From Mesorhizobium sp. (GTDB lineage: Bacteria > Pseudomonadota > Alphaproteobacteria > Rhizobiales > Rhizobiaceae): a stretch of DNA of 64,000 nt. Every line of letters begins with the position of its first letter. The first letter of the stretch is position 1. The position numbers and the translations under genes are program-made. This document shows positions 25,989 to 33,930 of this stretch, piece by piece. The stretch lies in assembly GCF_017306545.1 (NCBI RefSeq), contig NZ_JAFKID010000024.1, forward strand, positions 1 to 64,000, written 5' to 3'. The notes below the pieces were generated by a model. It searched no databases. It had not been told where the DNA came from and saw only the letters and a program-made list of their open reading frames with translations.

Positions 25989-26225
25989 CCCAATGCCGAC
26001 CAGCAGCGCGCGGCCGACGCTGTCGGTCGGCTTATCGGGAATGGCCGCCTCGCTGATGACGAAGCCGGCCTGCCGCGACAGATAGCCGAACCCGGTGGCG
26101 ATGTCCTGTTTGGCGAGGTTGGCGCTGGCTGTCGCAAACATCGACCAGGCGAGCGCGGCAACCGCCGCGATCGCCAGCACCTGATAGAAAACCGCGCGAT
26201 AGCGCGCGTCGTTGATCCATGCCAT
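25989..26225 (-). pseudogene. Mosaic pseudogene, 5' part: aapQ N-terminal fragment
   Basis: From the ATG at 26225 the frame reads MAWINDARYRAVFYQVLAIA, FATASANLAKQDIATGFGYL and DSVGRALLVGIG. This is the first 78 or so residues of a general L-amino-acid ABC permease (AapQ/BztB), including its first membrane helix. At about 25990 it jumps out of frame to the late-loop fragment described in the adjoining entry. Roughly 200 central codons are missing. It lies just downstream of the aapJ remnant, the normal aapJ-aapQ order; aapM and aapP are absent. Confidence 0.85.
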
Positions 26226-26293
26226 CGCGACACCGCCGCCGGAAGGATTTGACGAGGGCGGCCTGCGCGCGAGGCGAGCGCAGGCCGGTGTCC

Positions 26294-27318
26294 TCAGCGG
26301 AACGGCGGAGCGTAGAGCAGGCCGCCCTGGTTCCACTCGGTGTTGGGGCCGCGCGTCATGCCGAGCTTGGTCTTTTCGCCAAGATTGCGCTCGAACACCT
26401 CGCCGTAGTTGCCCACCGCCTTGATGACGTTATAGCCCCACGCCTTGTCGAGCTTGAGCATCGGGCCGAGGTCGTCGGTGACGCCCAGCATGCGCTGCAC
26501 CTCGGCGTCGTCGCTCTTCAGCTTCTCGTCGACATTGGCCTGTGTGATGCCCTTTTCTTCCGCCGCCATCAGCATCCAGGCCGACCACGAAACGATGTCG
26601 CGCCAGTTGGAATCGTTCTGCCGAACGGCCGGCGCCAGCGGTTCCTTCGAGATCGTTTCGGGCAGCACCACATAGTCGTCGGGATTGTTGGCGACGGCGC
26701 GGATCGAGGCAAGGTCGGAACGGTCGGACGAGATTGCCTGGCAGCGGCCGCTGAAGAAGGCGGCGCGGTTCTCGTCCGGGCTTTCGAACACCACCATCTC
26801 GAACTTGGCGCCCTGCGCGCCGAAGAAGTCGGTGAGGTTCTGCGCCGTCGTCGTGCCGGGCAGCGTGCAGATCGCCGCGTCCTTCAGTTCCTTGGCGCTG
26901 GAAACGCCGAGTTCCTTCGGCACCATCAGGCCCTGGCCGTCGTAGAAGACGGTCGGACCGAAATCGAGGCCGAGCGAGGCGTCGCGCGAGAAAGTCATCG
27001 TCGTCTGGCGCGACAGCACGTCGATTTCGCCCGACTGCAACGCCTGGAAGCGCGTGTTGATGTTGGTGGGCACGAAATCGACCTTGTCGCCGTCGCCGAA
27101 CCCGGCGGCCGCGGCGGCGTGGCAGATGTCGGCGTCGAAGCCGCCCATGCGGCCCTTGTCGTCCGGCGCGGCGAAGCCCGGCGTCGCCAGCGAGACGCCG
27201 CAGATCAGCTTGCCGCGCTGCTTGACCGTAAGCGTATCGGCGTGGGAAACGGCCGGCGCCAGCGCGCCGAACAGGCCCAGCGCGCACACCGCGCCTGCCG
27301 ACAATAGGCTCTTTTCAT
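26294..27318 (-). pseudogene. aapJ-type general L-amino acid ABC transporter binding protein, start codon out of frame
   Basis: The body is an intact AapJ/BztA-family periplasmic binding protein: LTVKQRGKLICGVSLATPGF, GGFDADICHAAAAA, LSRQTTMTFSRDASLGLDFG, and the family-specific tail AVGNYGEVFERNLG and EWNQGGLLYAPPFR. The ATG at 27318 has an ideal GGGAGGAA ribosome site, but ATGAAAAGAGCC puts it one base out of frame with the signal peptide SLLSAGAVCALGLFGALAP. Restoring one A in the run gives MKKSLLSAGAV, a standard leader. The open frame can be extended upstream to 27391 without a ribosome site. With aapQ destroyed downstream, pseudogene is likely; a sequencing error is possible. Confidence 0.75.
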
Positions 27319-27392
27319 GAAGTTCCTCCCGATTGAACCGTTGCGTGTGCCTCGCCCGTTCGCTTTTTTTGGCTGTCACTAATGCACACATC

Positions 27393-27406
27393 TATTGTGG
27401 ACAATA
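27393..27406. promoter_or_regulatory. GntR/FCD-type operator, site 1
   Basis: TATTGT-GG-ACAATA is a perfect 6-base inverted repeat with a 2-base centre, of the TTGTNNACAA type bound by FadR/FCD-subfamily GntR regulators. It lies between the aapJ remnant and the gntR gene at 27491. Near-identical sites occur at 29688, 38930 and 40513. Confidence 0.6.
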
Positions 27407-27490
27407 ATGGTGCGCAACCGGCAACAACGCCTTTTGAAATTTGTCTGCTAATGTGATTACGAATAGGCGGCCTAGCCGATTCTCCGTCCC

Positions 27491-28228
27491 ATGGGCCAAG
27501 CAGCCGGAGCCGATGCCGTGGAGCCAAAGCAGAGCCGCGCCGACCTCGTCTACAGCGCCCTGCGCGAAGCGATCCTCGAACAGGCGCTCCGGCCCGGAAC
27601 CAAGCTTTCGGAAGACGTGATCGCCGAGCAGTTCGCCGTCAGCCGCACCAGCGTGCGCGCCGCCCTTCAGCAGTTGCGCGGCGAGGGGCTGGTCGACTTG
27701 CAGGCCAACAAGGGCGCGTCCGTGTCCGAGCCGACGGCCGAGGACGCACGCGACGTCTTCGCGCTGAGGCACATGCTCGAAGCGGAAGTAGTGCGCCGGC
27801 TGGCCGGCCAGCTCGGCGAGCGCGATCGCGGCCGGCTGCGCGCCCATGTGCAGCAGGAGAAGCAGGCGCAGTCCGTCGGCGGCCCGGCGTCGATCCGGCT
27901 GGCCGGCGAGTTCCACATCCTGCTTGCCGAACTGACCGGTTCGCCCTCGCTGACGCGCTTCGTGCGCGAAATCGTTTCGCGCGGCTCGCTGATCCTCGCC
28001 CGCTTCGCCCGCGACCATTCCTCCGAATGCGCCGTCGACGAACACGAGCGCATCATCGCGGCCTTGCAGGCCGGCGACGCCGGCGCGGCGGAGGAACTGA
28101 TGCTGCGGCATCTGGAATCCGTTGCCGTCAGGGCGGACCTCCAGGCGCCGCCGACACGCGGCGACACCGCCGACATCCTCAAGCGCTACGCCGAGCGGCG
28201 CGGACTTTTGGCGGGTGCCGGGCGCTGA
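27491..28228 (+). CDS. GntR-family transcriptional regulator, FCD subfamily (first of two)
   Basis: The 245-residue protein has a winged helix (about 15-75: SRADLVYSALREAILEQALR, FAVSRTSVRAALQQLRGEG) and a C-terminal all-helical FCD domain (about 95-230). FCD metal-ligand-type residues occur in GEFHILLAELTG and VDEHERIIAALQAGD. These regulators usually repress until a carboxylate ligand binds. It is divergent from the aapJ remnant with operator site 1 in between. It and the GntR at 29779 are both candidates for the shared operator in this block. Confidence 0.92.
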   Translation: MGQAAGADAVEPKQSRADLVYSALREAILEQALRPGTKLSEDVIAEQFAVSRTSVRAALQQLRGEGLVDLQANKGASVSEPTAEDARDVFALRHMLEAEVVRRLAGQLGERDRGRLRAHVQQEKQAQSVGGPASIRLAGEFHILLAELTGSPSLTRFVREIVSRGSLILARFARDHSSECAVDEHERIIAALQAGDAGAAEELMLRHLESVAVRADLQAPPTRGDTADILKRYAERRGLLAGAGR

Positions 28229-28248
28229 CCCGAGGCGCCAGCCATCCG

Positions 28249-28989
28249 TTATGCCGAATCGCGGACCATGTCCTTGTGGATCGCGACTGGCGTCTTCACG
28301 GTGGGGAAATCGTAGCCGCCGACCTTGGAGGTCGCGTAACCCGCACCGACCAGCGCCTCGGCGAACTTCACCGCCGCCGTCACGCCGTCGATGACCGGGA
28401 TGCCTGTCGCCAGCGTGAGGCGCTCGCACAGCGCCGACATGCCGGCGCAGCCGAGCACGATCGCTTCCGCGCGGTCTTCCTTCTTCGCCTTGCCGATCTC
28501 GGCCATCAGCAGGCGTTCCGAGCGCTCCGGATCTTCCTCCAGGCCGAGAACCGGCAGGTCGATGGCGCGCACGTTGCGGCAATGCCGCTCGGCGCCGTAG
28601 GCGCTCACCAGCTCCTCGATGATGGGGATGGAGCGGGGCAAGGTGGTGACGACCGAAAACCGCCGGCTGACGGTCATGGCGACCTGGATGCCGGCCTGGC
28701 AGATGCCGATCACCGGTCCGCGCGCGATTTCGCGCGCCGCGTGCAGGCCCGGATCGTCGAAGCAGGCGATCACATAGGCGTCCACGCCGTCGCGCTCGCC
28801 CTTGCGGATTTCGGCCAGCATGCCCGGAACCGACAGCGCCTCGTCGGCGGCGCCCTCGATGCTGACGGGCGTTTCCTGCGGGTTGACGGCGCTGACGCGC
28901 GTCGTCGGCTGCACCACGCGCAGCGCGCTTTCATGCGCCAGCGAGGTCATGGAGGCGGTGGAATTGGGATTGATGAGAAGAATATGCAC
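28249..28989 (-). CDS. Asp/Glu/hydantoin racemase family protein
   Basis: The 246-residue protein starts with GTG at 28989 (HILLINPNSTASMT is the conserved family opening). It carries the two catalytic cysteines in YVIACFDDPGLHAAR and AIVLGCAGMSALCERL. Members racemise hydantoins, aspartate/glutamate or related compounds without cofactor. It follows the flavin-reductase gene by 11 bases, one operon. With several amidohydrolases of the dihydropyrimidinase/cytosine deaminase superfamily nearby, a 5-substituted hydantoin or similar ureido compound is a reasonable guess. Confidence 0.87.
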   Translation of the reverse strand: MHILLINPNSTASMTSLAHESALRVVQPTTRVSAVNPQETPVSIEGAADEALSVPGMLAEIRKGERDGVDAYVIACFDDPGLHAAREIARGPVIGICQAGIQVAMTVSRRFSVVTTLPRSIPIIEELVSAYGAERHCRNVRAIDLPVLGLEEDPERSERLLMAEIGKAKKEDRAEAIVLGCAGMSALCERLTLATGIPVIDGVTAAVKFAEALVGAGYATSKVGGYDFPTVKTPVAIHKDMVRDSA

Positions 28990-29000
28990 GGGCAAATCTT

Positions 29001-29639
29001 TCAACGCCGCCGGTCGGCGGGGGGATTGGCGAAATCGCTGATCGGCGGAGCCTTCAGGACGAGCTGACGATCGGAGGTGATGTAGTTGTCGGCGTGCAGG
29101 CGGGCGATCGGCTGGTAGACGTCGGGATTGACGTAGCGGCCTTCGGCGTCGAGGCAGTCGCGCCGGACGTGCATGTTCACCACTTCGCCGAGCACCAGCA
29201 CGCGGCGCGGATAATCGATCAGTCGTTCCACCCGGCACTCCATCGAGCAGGGCGCGTCGGCGACGTAACTGACGTCGATCTTGCTGCACGCCCCGGCTCG
29301 CAACCCGGCCATCTTCAACTCGTCGATCTCGCTACCGAAGCCGAGCCCGCAAATGAGCATCTGCCGCGACAGCGCCATGTCCACCATGTTGACGACGAAC
29401 TCGCCTGTGCGCCGGATGTTGGCGACGGTGTCCTTTTCGTCGCCGTTCAGGCGCGGCTGGATGCCCAGCACCACGATCGGCGGATCGTGCGAGAAAACGT
29501 TGAAGAAGCTCATCGGCGCCGCATTGTCGTGGCCGGAGGCCGAGCGCGTCGTCACCAGCGCGATCGGGCGCGGGCCGACGAAGTTCGTCAGCAGCCGATA
29601 CCGGCCTTCCGGCTCCAGCGCGGTGAAATCGAACTCCAT
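29001..29639 (-). CDS. Flavin reductase-like, FMN-binding split-barrel protein
   Basis: The 212-residue protein begins MEFDFTALEPEGRYRLLTNF and contains VGPRPIALVTTRSASGHDNA, APMSFFNVFSHDPPIVVLGI and TGEFVVNMVD, typical of the flavin reductase-like domain that binds FMN. It could supply reduced flavin to a monooxygenase or act as an FMN oxidoreductase itself; no monooxygenase is adjacent. The ATG at 29639 follows GGGAGCC; longer in-frame starts would run into the operator. It is divergent from gntR at 29779 and cotranscribed with the racemase. Confidence 0.85.
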   Translation of the reverse strand: MEFDFTALEPEGRYRLLTNFVGPRPIALVTTRSASGHDNAAPMSFFNVFSHDPPIVVLGIQPRLNGDEKDTVANIRRTGEFVVNMVDMALSRQMLICGLGFGSEIDELKMAGLRAGACSKIDVSYVADAPCSMECRVERLIDYPRRVLVLGEVVNMHVRRDCLDAEGRYVNPDVYQPIARLHADNYITSDRQLVLKAPPISDFANPPADRRR

Positions 29640-29664
29640 ATGGCGGCTCCCGATGTGATTTGAT

Positions 29665-29699
29665 TTTATGTACAATGAACCCATATAATTGTCTACAAT
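29665..29699. promoter_or_regulatory. GntR/FCD-type operators, sites 2a and 2b
   Basis: ATTGT-CT-ACAAT (29688-29699) is a perfect 5-2-5 dyad. A second copy with two mismatches, TTTATGTACAAT, lies at 29665-29676, with centres 23 bases apart. They sit between the divergent flavin-reductase and second gntR genes, placed to repress both. Confidence 0.6.
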
Positions 29700-29778
29700 A
29701 ATGCTCTCAAAATTGCGAGCGCTGCCGATTGACATTTATTTTCCCATGACGCTTTTCTGCATCACGGTGGAGACGAAA

Positions 29779-30459
29779 ATGACCGAGCGAATCGAAATAT
29801 CGACACAGCAGATCGTCGAGCGCGTCTGGCTCTCCATCGCCGAGCGGCGCCTGCGCCCCGGCGTCCAGCTCAAGGAAGAGCAGCTCGCCTCTATCTTCGA
29901 CGTCAGCCGCGCGCGCGTGCGGCAGGCGCTGGTCGCCCTCGAGCGCGACGGGCTGGTGACGATCATCCCCAATCGCGGCGCCTTCGTGTGCCAGCCCTCG
30001 GTCGACGACGCCAAGGACGTCTTTCATGTCCGCCGCTGCGTCGAGCGGCGCGTCGTCGAGCGGCTTTGCGAGGCCAACAGCAAGGCCGACCTCACCCGGC
30101 TGCGCAACCATGTCGCCAAGGAAAGGCTCGCCAACGAGAAGGACATGACGACCGACATCATCAAGCTGTCGGGCGGCTTCCATCTGTTGCTCGCCGAGAT
30201 CGTCGGCTCCGACTTCCTGTTCGGCACCATGCGCGACCTGATCGCGCGCACATCGCTGATTACCGCCGTCTACCGCAACAACAACCGCTTCAACTGCGGG
30301 CCGGACGAGCACGCCGAGATCGTCGAGGCGATCGCCAAAGGCGACGCCGAAAAGGCGATCCGGCTGATGGAGCATCACTTGGAGCATGTGGAGTCCGAAC
30401 TCGACCTCAACGAGATTCGCCGCCCCTCCAACGACCTCAGGGCGGCCTTGGCCTTTTGA
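29779..30459 (+). CDS. GntR-family transcriptional regulator, FCD subfamily (second)
   Basis: The 226-residue protein has a winged helix (about 8-70: IVERVWLSIAERRLRPGVQL, FDVSRARVRQALVALERDG) and an FCD ligand domain with GGFHLLLAEIVGSD and DEHAEIVEAIAKGDAEKA. I chose the ATG at 29779 because GGTGGAGA precedes it; upstream in-frame ATGs at 29689 and 29746 lie in or near the operator. It is convergent with the dipeptide-type ABC operon and divergent from the flavin reductase. It is the leading candidate for binding the ATTGT-N2-ACAAT sites. Confidence 0.92.
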   Translation: MTERIEISTQQIVERVWLSIAERRLRPGVQLKEEQLASIFDVSRARVRQALVALERDGLVTIIPNRGAFVCQPSVDDAKDVFHVRRCVERRVVERLCEANSKADLTRLRNHVAKERLANEKDMTTDIIKLSGGFHLLLAEIVGSDFLFGTMRDLIARTSLITAVYRNNNRFNCGPDEHAEIVEAIAKGDAEKAIRLMEHHLEHVESELDLNEIRRPSNDLRAALAF

Positions 30460-30474
30460 GCCTGAGGATCAGGC
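30460..30474. terminator. Possible hairpin between convergent gntR and dppF-like genes
   Basis: GCCTGA-GGA-TCAGGC forms a perfect 6-base stem in the 9-base gap and first codons shared by the two convergent genes. There is no T-tract, so activity is doubtful. Confidence 0.25.
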
Positions 30475-31455
30475 CGGCACCGGCACGTCTTCCACCAAGT
30501 GACAGGCGACACGCGTGTTGCTGGAAAGCGTGCGCACCGCCGGCACCTCGGCCGAGCAGCGCGCCGTCGCCAGCGGGCAGCGCGGATGGAAGGTGCAGCC
30601 GGACGGCGGCTTGAGCGGGCTCGGCACTTCGCCTGGCACGATGACGCGGTCGCGGTTCGGCTCCTCGATATTCGGAATCGTCTGCAACAGCAGCTGCGTG
30701 TAGGGATGGCGCGGATCGGCGAAGATCGTCTCGGTGTCGCCTTCCTCGACGATGCGGCCGAGATACATGACCGCGATGCGGTCGGACATGTGGCGCACGA
30801 CGCTCATATCGTGGCTGATGAACAGGTAGGTGAGGCCGAATTCGTCCTGCAACCGGCGCATCAGGTTGAGCACCTGCGCCTGCACCGAGACGTCGAGCGC
30901 CGAGGTCGGCTCGTCGCAGACGAGGAATTCCGGCTCGCTGGCGAGCGCCCGCGCGATGGAGATGCGCTGGCGCTGGCCGCCGGAAAACTCGTGCGGGAAT
31001 TTCTCGCCGTCGGACGGCGACAGGCCGACCGTCAAGAGCAGTTCCTCCACCCGGTCGCCGATTTCGGCGGCGGTCTTGCGCAGCTTCAGTTCGCGCAGCG
31101 GCTCGGCGATGATGTTCTTCACCCGCCAGCGCGGATTGAGCGAGGCGTAGGGGTCCTGGAAGATCATCTGCGCCGAGAGCGGCGCGCCGTCGCGGCCGGG
31201 CGCGAAGCGGATCTCGCCGCCGTTCGGCCTGTGCAGTCCCGTCACCAGTCGCGCCACGGTCGACTTGCCGCAGCCGCTTTCGCCGACGAGGCTCAGGCAG
31301 CCGCCGGCCGGGACAGCGAAGCTGATGTCGTTGACCGCCTGCAAAAGCTGGCGCGGCTTGCCCTCCATCACCCGGTTGAGCCAGGGCGCCGAGACGTCGA
31401 AGGTCTTGACGAGATGCTCGACGGTCAGCGCGGGTTTCGCTTCGGCACGGGTCAT
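30469..31455 (-). CDS. Dipeptide/oligopeptide-type ABC transporter ATP-binding protein (DppF type)
   Basis: The 328-residue ATPase has Walker A VGESGCGKST, signature EFSGGQRQRIS, Walker B FLVCDEPTSALDVSVQAQ and switch His in LFISHDMSVV. The C-terminal oligopeptide-transporter extension contains GCTFHPRCPLATARC. The ATG at 31455 follows GGAGGG and overlaps the stop of the previous ATPase gene. It is the last gene of a seven-gene operon running from 38685 and powers import of the ligand caught by the binding protein at its head. Confidence 0.93.
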   Translation of the reverse strand: MTRAEAKPALTVEHLVKTFDVSAPWLNRVMEGKPRQLLQAVNDISFAVPAGGCLSLVGESGCGKSTVARLVTGLHRPNGGEIRFAPGRDGAPLSAQMIFQDPYASLNPRWRVKNIIAEPLRELKLRKTAAEIGDRVEELLLTVGLSPSDGEKFPHEFSGGQRQRISIARALASEPEFLVCDEPTSALDVSVQAQVLNLMRRLQDEFGLTYLFISHDMSVVRHMSDRIAVMYLGRIVEEGDTETIFADPRHPYTQLLLQTIPNIEEPNRDRVIVPGEVPSPLKPPSGCTFHPRCPLATARCSAEVPAVRTLSSNTRVACHLVEDVPVPA

Positions 31456-32441
31456 CAGGCGGTCCCTCCGCAATTGAGCCAGCATGCGCTCATGCCGTCG
31501 CCGACCGGCGCGAGTTCGGGCCGCTCGCGCAGGCAGCGCGGCCCGGCCGACGTGCAGCGCGGATTGAAGGCGCAGCCCGGCGGAATGGCGTCCAGCCGCG
31601 GCATCGAGCCGTCGATCTGGTTGAGCCGCTCGACGCGCGCGCCGAGCGTCGGGATCGAGGCCATCAGGCCGCGCGTATAGGGGTGGGCCGGCGCGCGCAG
31701 CACCTGCTCGACCGGTCCGATCTCGATCAGCCGGCCGGCATACATCACCGCCACGCGGTCCGCCGCCTCGGCGATGACGCCCATGTCGTGCGTCACCAGC
31801 ATGACGGCGGTCTGCTTTTCCTTGCACAGCTTGCGCAGCAACGAAATGATCTGCGCCTGGATCGACACGTCGAGCGCCGTCGTCGGCTCGTCGGCAATGA
31901 CGAGCTTGGGCGACGCCGCCAGCGCCAGCGCGATCACCACGCGCTGCCGCATGCCGCCGGAAAACTGGTGCGGATACTGGTCGACGCGCTCGCGCGGCGA
32001 AGGGATGCCGACATCATGCAGCAAGGCGACCGCCCGCTCCCTCGCCTCGGCTTTGCCGAGCCCGAGATGCTGGCGGATCGTCTCCTCCAGCTGCGCGCCG
32101 ACGGTGAAGAGCGGATTGAGCGAGGTCAGCGGGTCCTGGAAGATGGCGCCGATCTCGCGGCCGCGGATCTTTTCCAGCGCGCGGTCGTCGAGATTGTCGA
32201 TGCGCCGCCCGCCGAGGCGGATTTCGCCCTCGGCGATACGGCCCGGATATTCGAGCAGGCCCTGGATCGCCAGCCCGGTCATCGACTTGCCGGCGCCCGA
32301 TTCGCCGACGACGCCGAGGATTTCCCCCGGCCGGATATCCAGCGCGACGTCCGACAGCGCCGTCACCACGCCGCGTCGGCCGGGAAACTCGACCCTCAGG
32401 TTGCGGACCTGAAGGATCGGCTCGCTGGCTGTCTCACCCAT
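31455..32441 (-). CDS. Dipeptide/oligopeptide-type ABC transporter ATP-binding protein (DppD type)
   Basis: The 328-residue ATPase has Walker A VGESGAGKSM, signature QFSGGMRQRVV, Walker B LVIADEPTTALDVSIQ and switch His in MLVTHDMGVIAEAAD. The C-terminal GCAFNPRCTSAGPRC segment is typical of this subfamily. It overlaps the downstream ATPase (TGATGA) and the upstream amidohydrolase by 8 bases, so expression is tightly coupled to that enzyme. Confidence 0.93.
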   Translation of the reverse strand: MGETASEPILQVRNLRVEFPGRRGVVTALSDVALDIRPGEILGVVGESGAGKSMTGLAIQGLLEYPGRIAEGEIRLGGRRIDNLDDRALEKIRGREIGAIFQDPLTSLNPLFTVGAQLEETIRQHLGLGKAEARERAVALLHDVGIPSPRERVDQYPHQFSGGMRQRVVIALALAASPKLVIADEPTTALDVSIQAQIISLLRKLCKEKQTAVMLVTHDMGVIAEAADRVAVMYAGRLIEIGPVEQVLRAPAHPYTRGLMASIPTLGARVERLNQIDGSMPRLDAIPPGCAFNPRCTSAGPRCLRERPELAPVGDGMSACWLNCGGTA

Positions 32442-33930
32442 GTGCGTCGTCCTCTATCGGATAGCTCGGCGGGAAGATTTCGGCCACCGGGGGGTTGCCC
32501 CAGCTTCGCTCGGGATATTTGGCGATGAGGCGGTCGTACTGCGCCTGCGCCTGCCTGCGGGCGGCGGCCATGTCGATGCCGGCGACCTTGCCGAACAGCA
32601 TGGCGACGCGGCCGTCGACGAAGGTGGCGCGCGTCACCTTGCCGGAACCGCCGGCCACCAGCGTGGTGATCGGGTCGATGGAGGGCGCCATCGCCACGTC
32701 GTCCAGCCCGAACACGGCGATGTCGGCGCAGGCGCCGGGCGCAAGCCGGCCGAGGTCGTCGCGGCCGAGCGCCCTCGCCCCGCCCAGCGTCGCCGCGTCG
32801 AACAGATCGGCGGTGCGCACCTTGTCCGGCGCGCGGTCGTTGACGCGGCAGGCGATCAAGCCGACCAGCAGGTTCATCAGCATGTCGGGCGGCGTGGTGT
32901 CCGTGCCCATGGCGATGTTGATGCCGCGCTTGCGGCAGGCCGAGAAGGAATTGAGCGTGCTGCCGCCGCGCGCCGAAACCAGCGGGCAATGGACGATGGA
33001 GACGCCGTGCCGGGCGTAGAGCCCGAGATCTTCCTCGGTGGCGTTGGTGGCATGCGGCGCGATCAGCCGATCGCTCAACAGCCCGGCGCGCGCCAGCCAC
33101 ACGGGTGCCGTGGAGCCATGCAGCTTGCGTACGGTTTCGACTTCCATGCCGCCCTGCGCCATATGCAGGCGGATCTTGCAGCCGAGGTCACGGGCGGCGG
33201 CGTCCGTGCGCTCAAGCAGGCCGAGCGTCGAGGTTTCCACCCGGTCGGGAACGAGCATGCCCCGCACCAGCCCGCCATGTCGGCCGTCCTGCCGTTCGAT
33301 GAAGGCGACGGCGTCGGCAAGGCCGGCAAGGCCGCGCGCCTCGTCGAACACCGGCTCCATGCGGCCGGGTTCCTCCAGCACCATGCCGCCGGAGCGGTAG
33401 GCGGGGCTGAGATAGACCCTGAGCCCCAGTTCGCCGGCGGCGTCGGCGGCAGCGTCGAATTCGGCGACCGTCTCGCCCCATTCGCGGTAGAACAGCGAGG
33501 CGATGGGGGCGGCCGTGGTGATGCCGTTGAGCAGAAGCTGGCCGAAGGCGAAGCGCTTCTGGAAGGCCAGTTCGTCGGGCGAATACATTTCATACGGCCC
33601 GCGCTCGACATAGGAGCGCGGCCACACGCGGCCCTTGGCCCAGCCGGGATGATGGTCGATGCCGAGGATGGTGGTGTCGAGGTCGGACAGCGCGTCGAGG
33701 TCGATCAGGCCGGGACTGACGAGCGCCTCGCCGAAGTCGATGCGGCGCGCCACCTCGCCCGAAAAGCCGTGGCCGACGAACAGGATTTCGCCGTTTTCGA
33801 ACACCACCTCGCCGTTGCGCAGCAGCCGGTGGGCGCCGTCCCTGTGGCCGAGCACCCAGCTTGCGGTGAGAAGCGTTCGCCCCTCGGGCCGGCGGCCGAG
33901 CGGCAGCGTGTCGAGGCCGGTCGCGCTCAT
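32434..33930 (-). CDS. Amidohydrolase-superfamily protein lacking the strand-1 HxH motif (copy A)
   Basis: The 498-residue protein is an AtzA/TrzN-like barrel: SYVERGPYEMYSPDELAFQK, RLHMAQGGMEVETVRKLHG, LIAPHATNATEEDL, MGTDTTPPDMLMNLL and ARALGRDDLGRLAPGACADI. It keeps the strand-5 and strand-6 histidines and the strand-8 Asp. The usual PGLIDAHTH, however, is replaced at residues 73-81 by PGLIDLDAL, so both metal-ligand histidines are missing. It has a close paralogue at 42325-43809 with the same change, so this is a subfamily trait, not an error. It lies within the importer operon. Confidence 0.87.
   Translation of the reverse strand: MSATGLDTLPLGRRPEGRTLLTASWVLGHRDGAHRLLRNGEVVFENGEILFVGHGFSGEVARRIDFGEALVSPGLIDLDALSDLDTTILGIDHHPGWAKGRVWPRSYVERGPYEMYSPDELAFQKRFAFGQLLLNGITTAAPIASLFYREWGETVAEFDAAADAAGELGLRVYLSPAYRSGGMVLEEPGRMEPVFDEARGLAGLADAVAFIERQDGRHGGLVRGMLVPDRVETSTLGLLERTDAAARDLGCKIRLHMAQGGMEVETVRKLHGSTAPVWLARAGLLSDRLIAPHATNATEEDLGLYARHGVSIVHCPLVSARGGSTLNSFSACRKRGINIAMGTDTTPPDMLMNLLVGLIACRVNDRAPDKVRTADLFDAATLGGARALGRDDLGRLAPGACADIAVFGLDDVAMAPSIDPITTLVAGGSGKVTRATFVDGRVAMLFGKVAGIDMAAARRQAQAQYDRLIAKYPERSWGNPPVAEIFPPSYPIEDDAHG

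Noticed and set aside
27319-27391. Upstream in-frame start at 27391 for the aapJ-type gene
   Set aside because: The extension has no ribosome site, overlaps the regulatory region and would place an unnatural leader before the signal peptide. A deletion after the ATG at 27318 explains the frame better.
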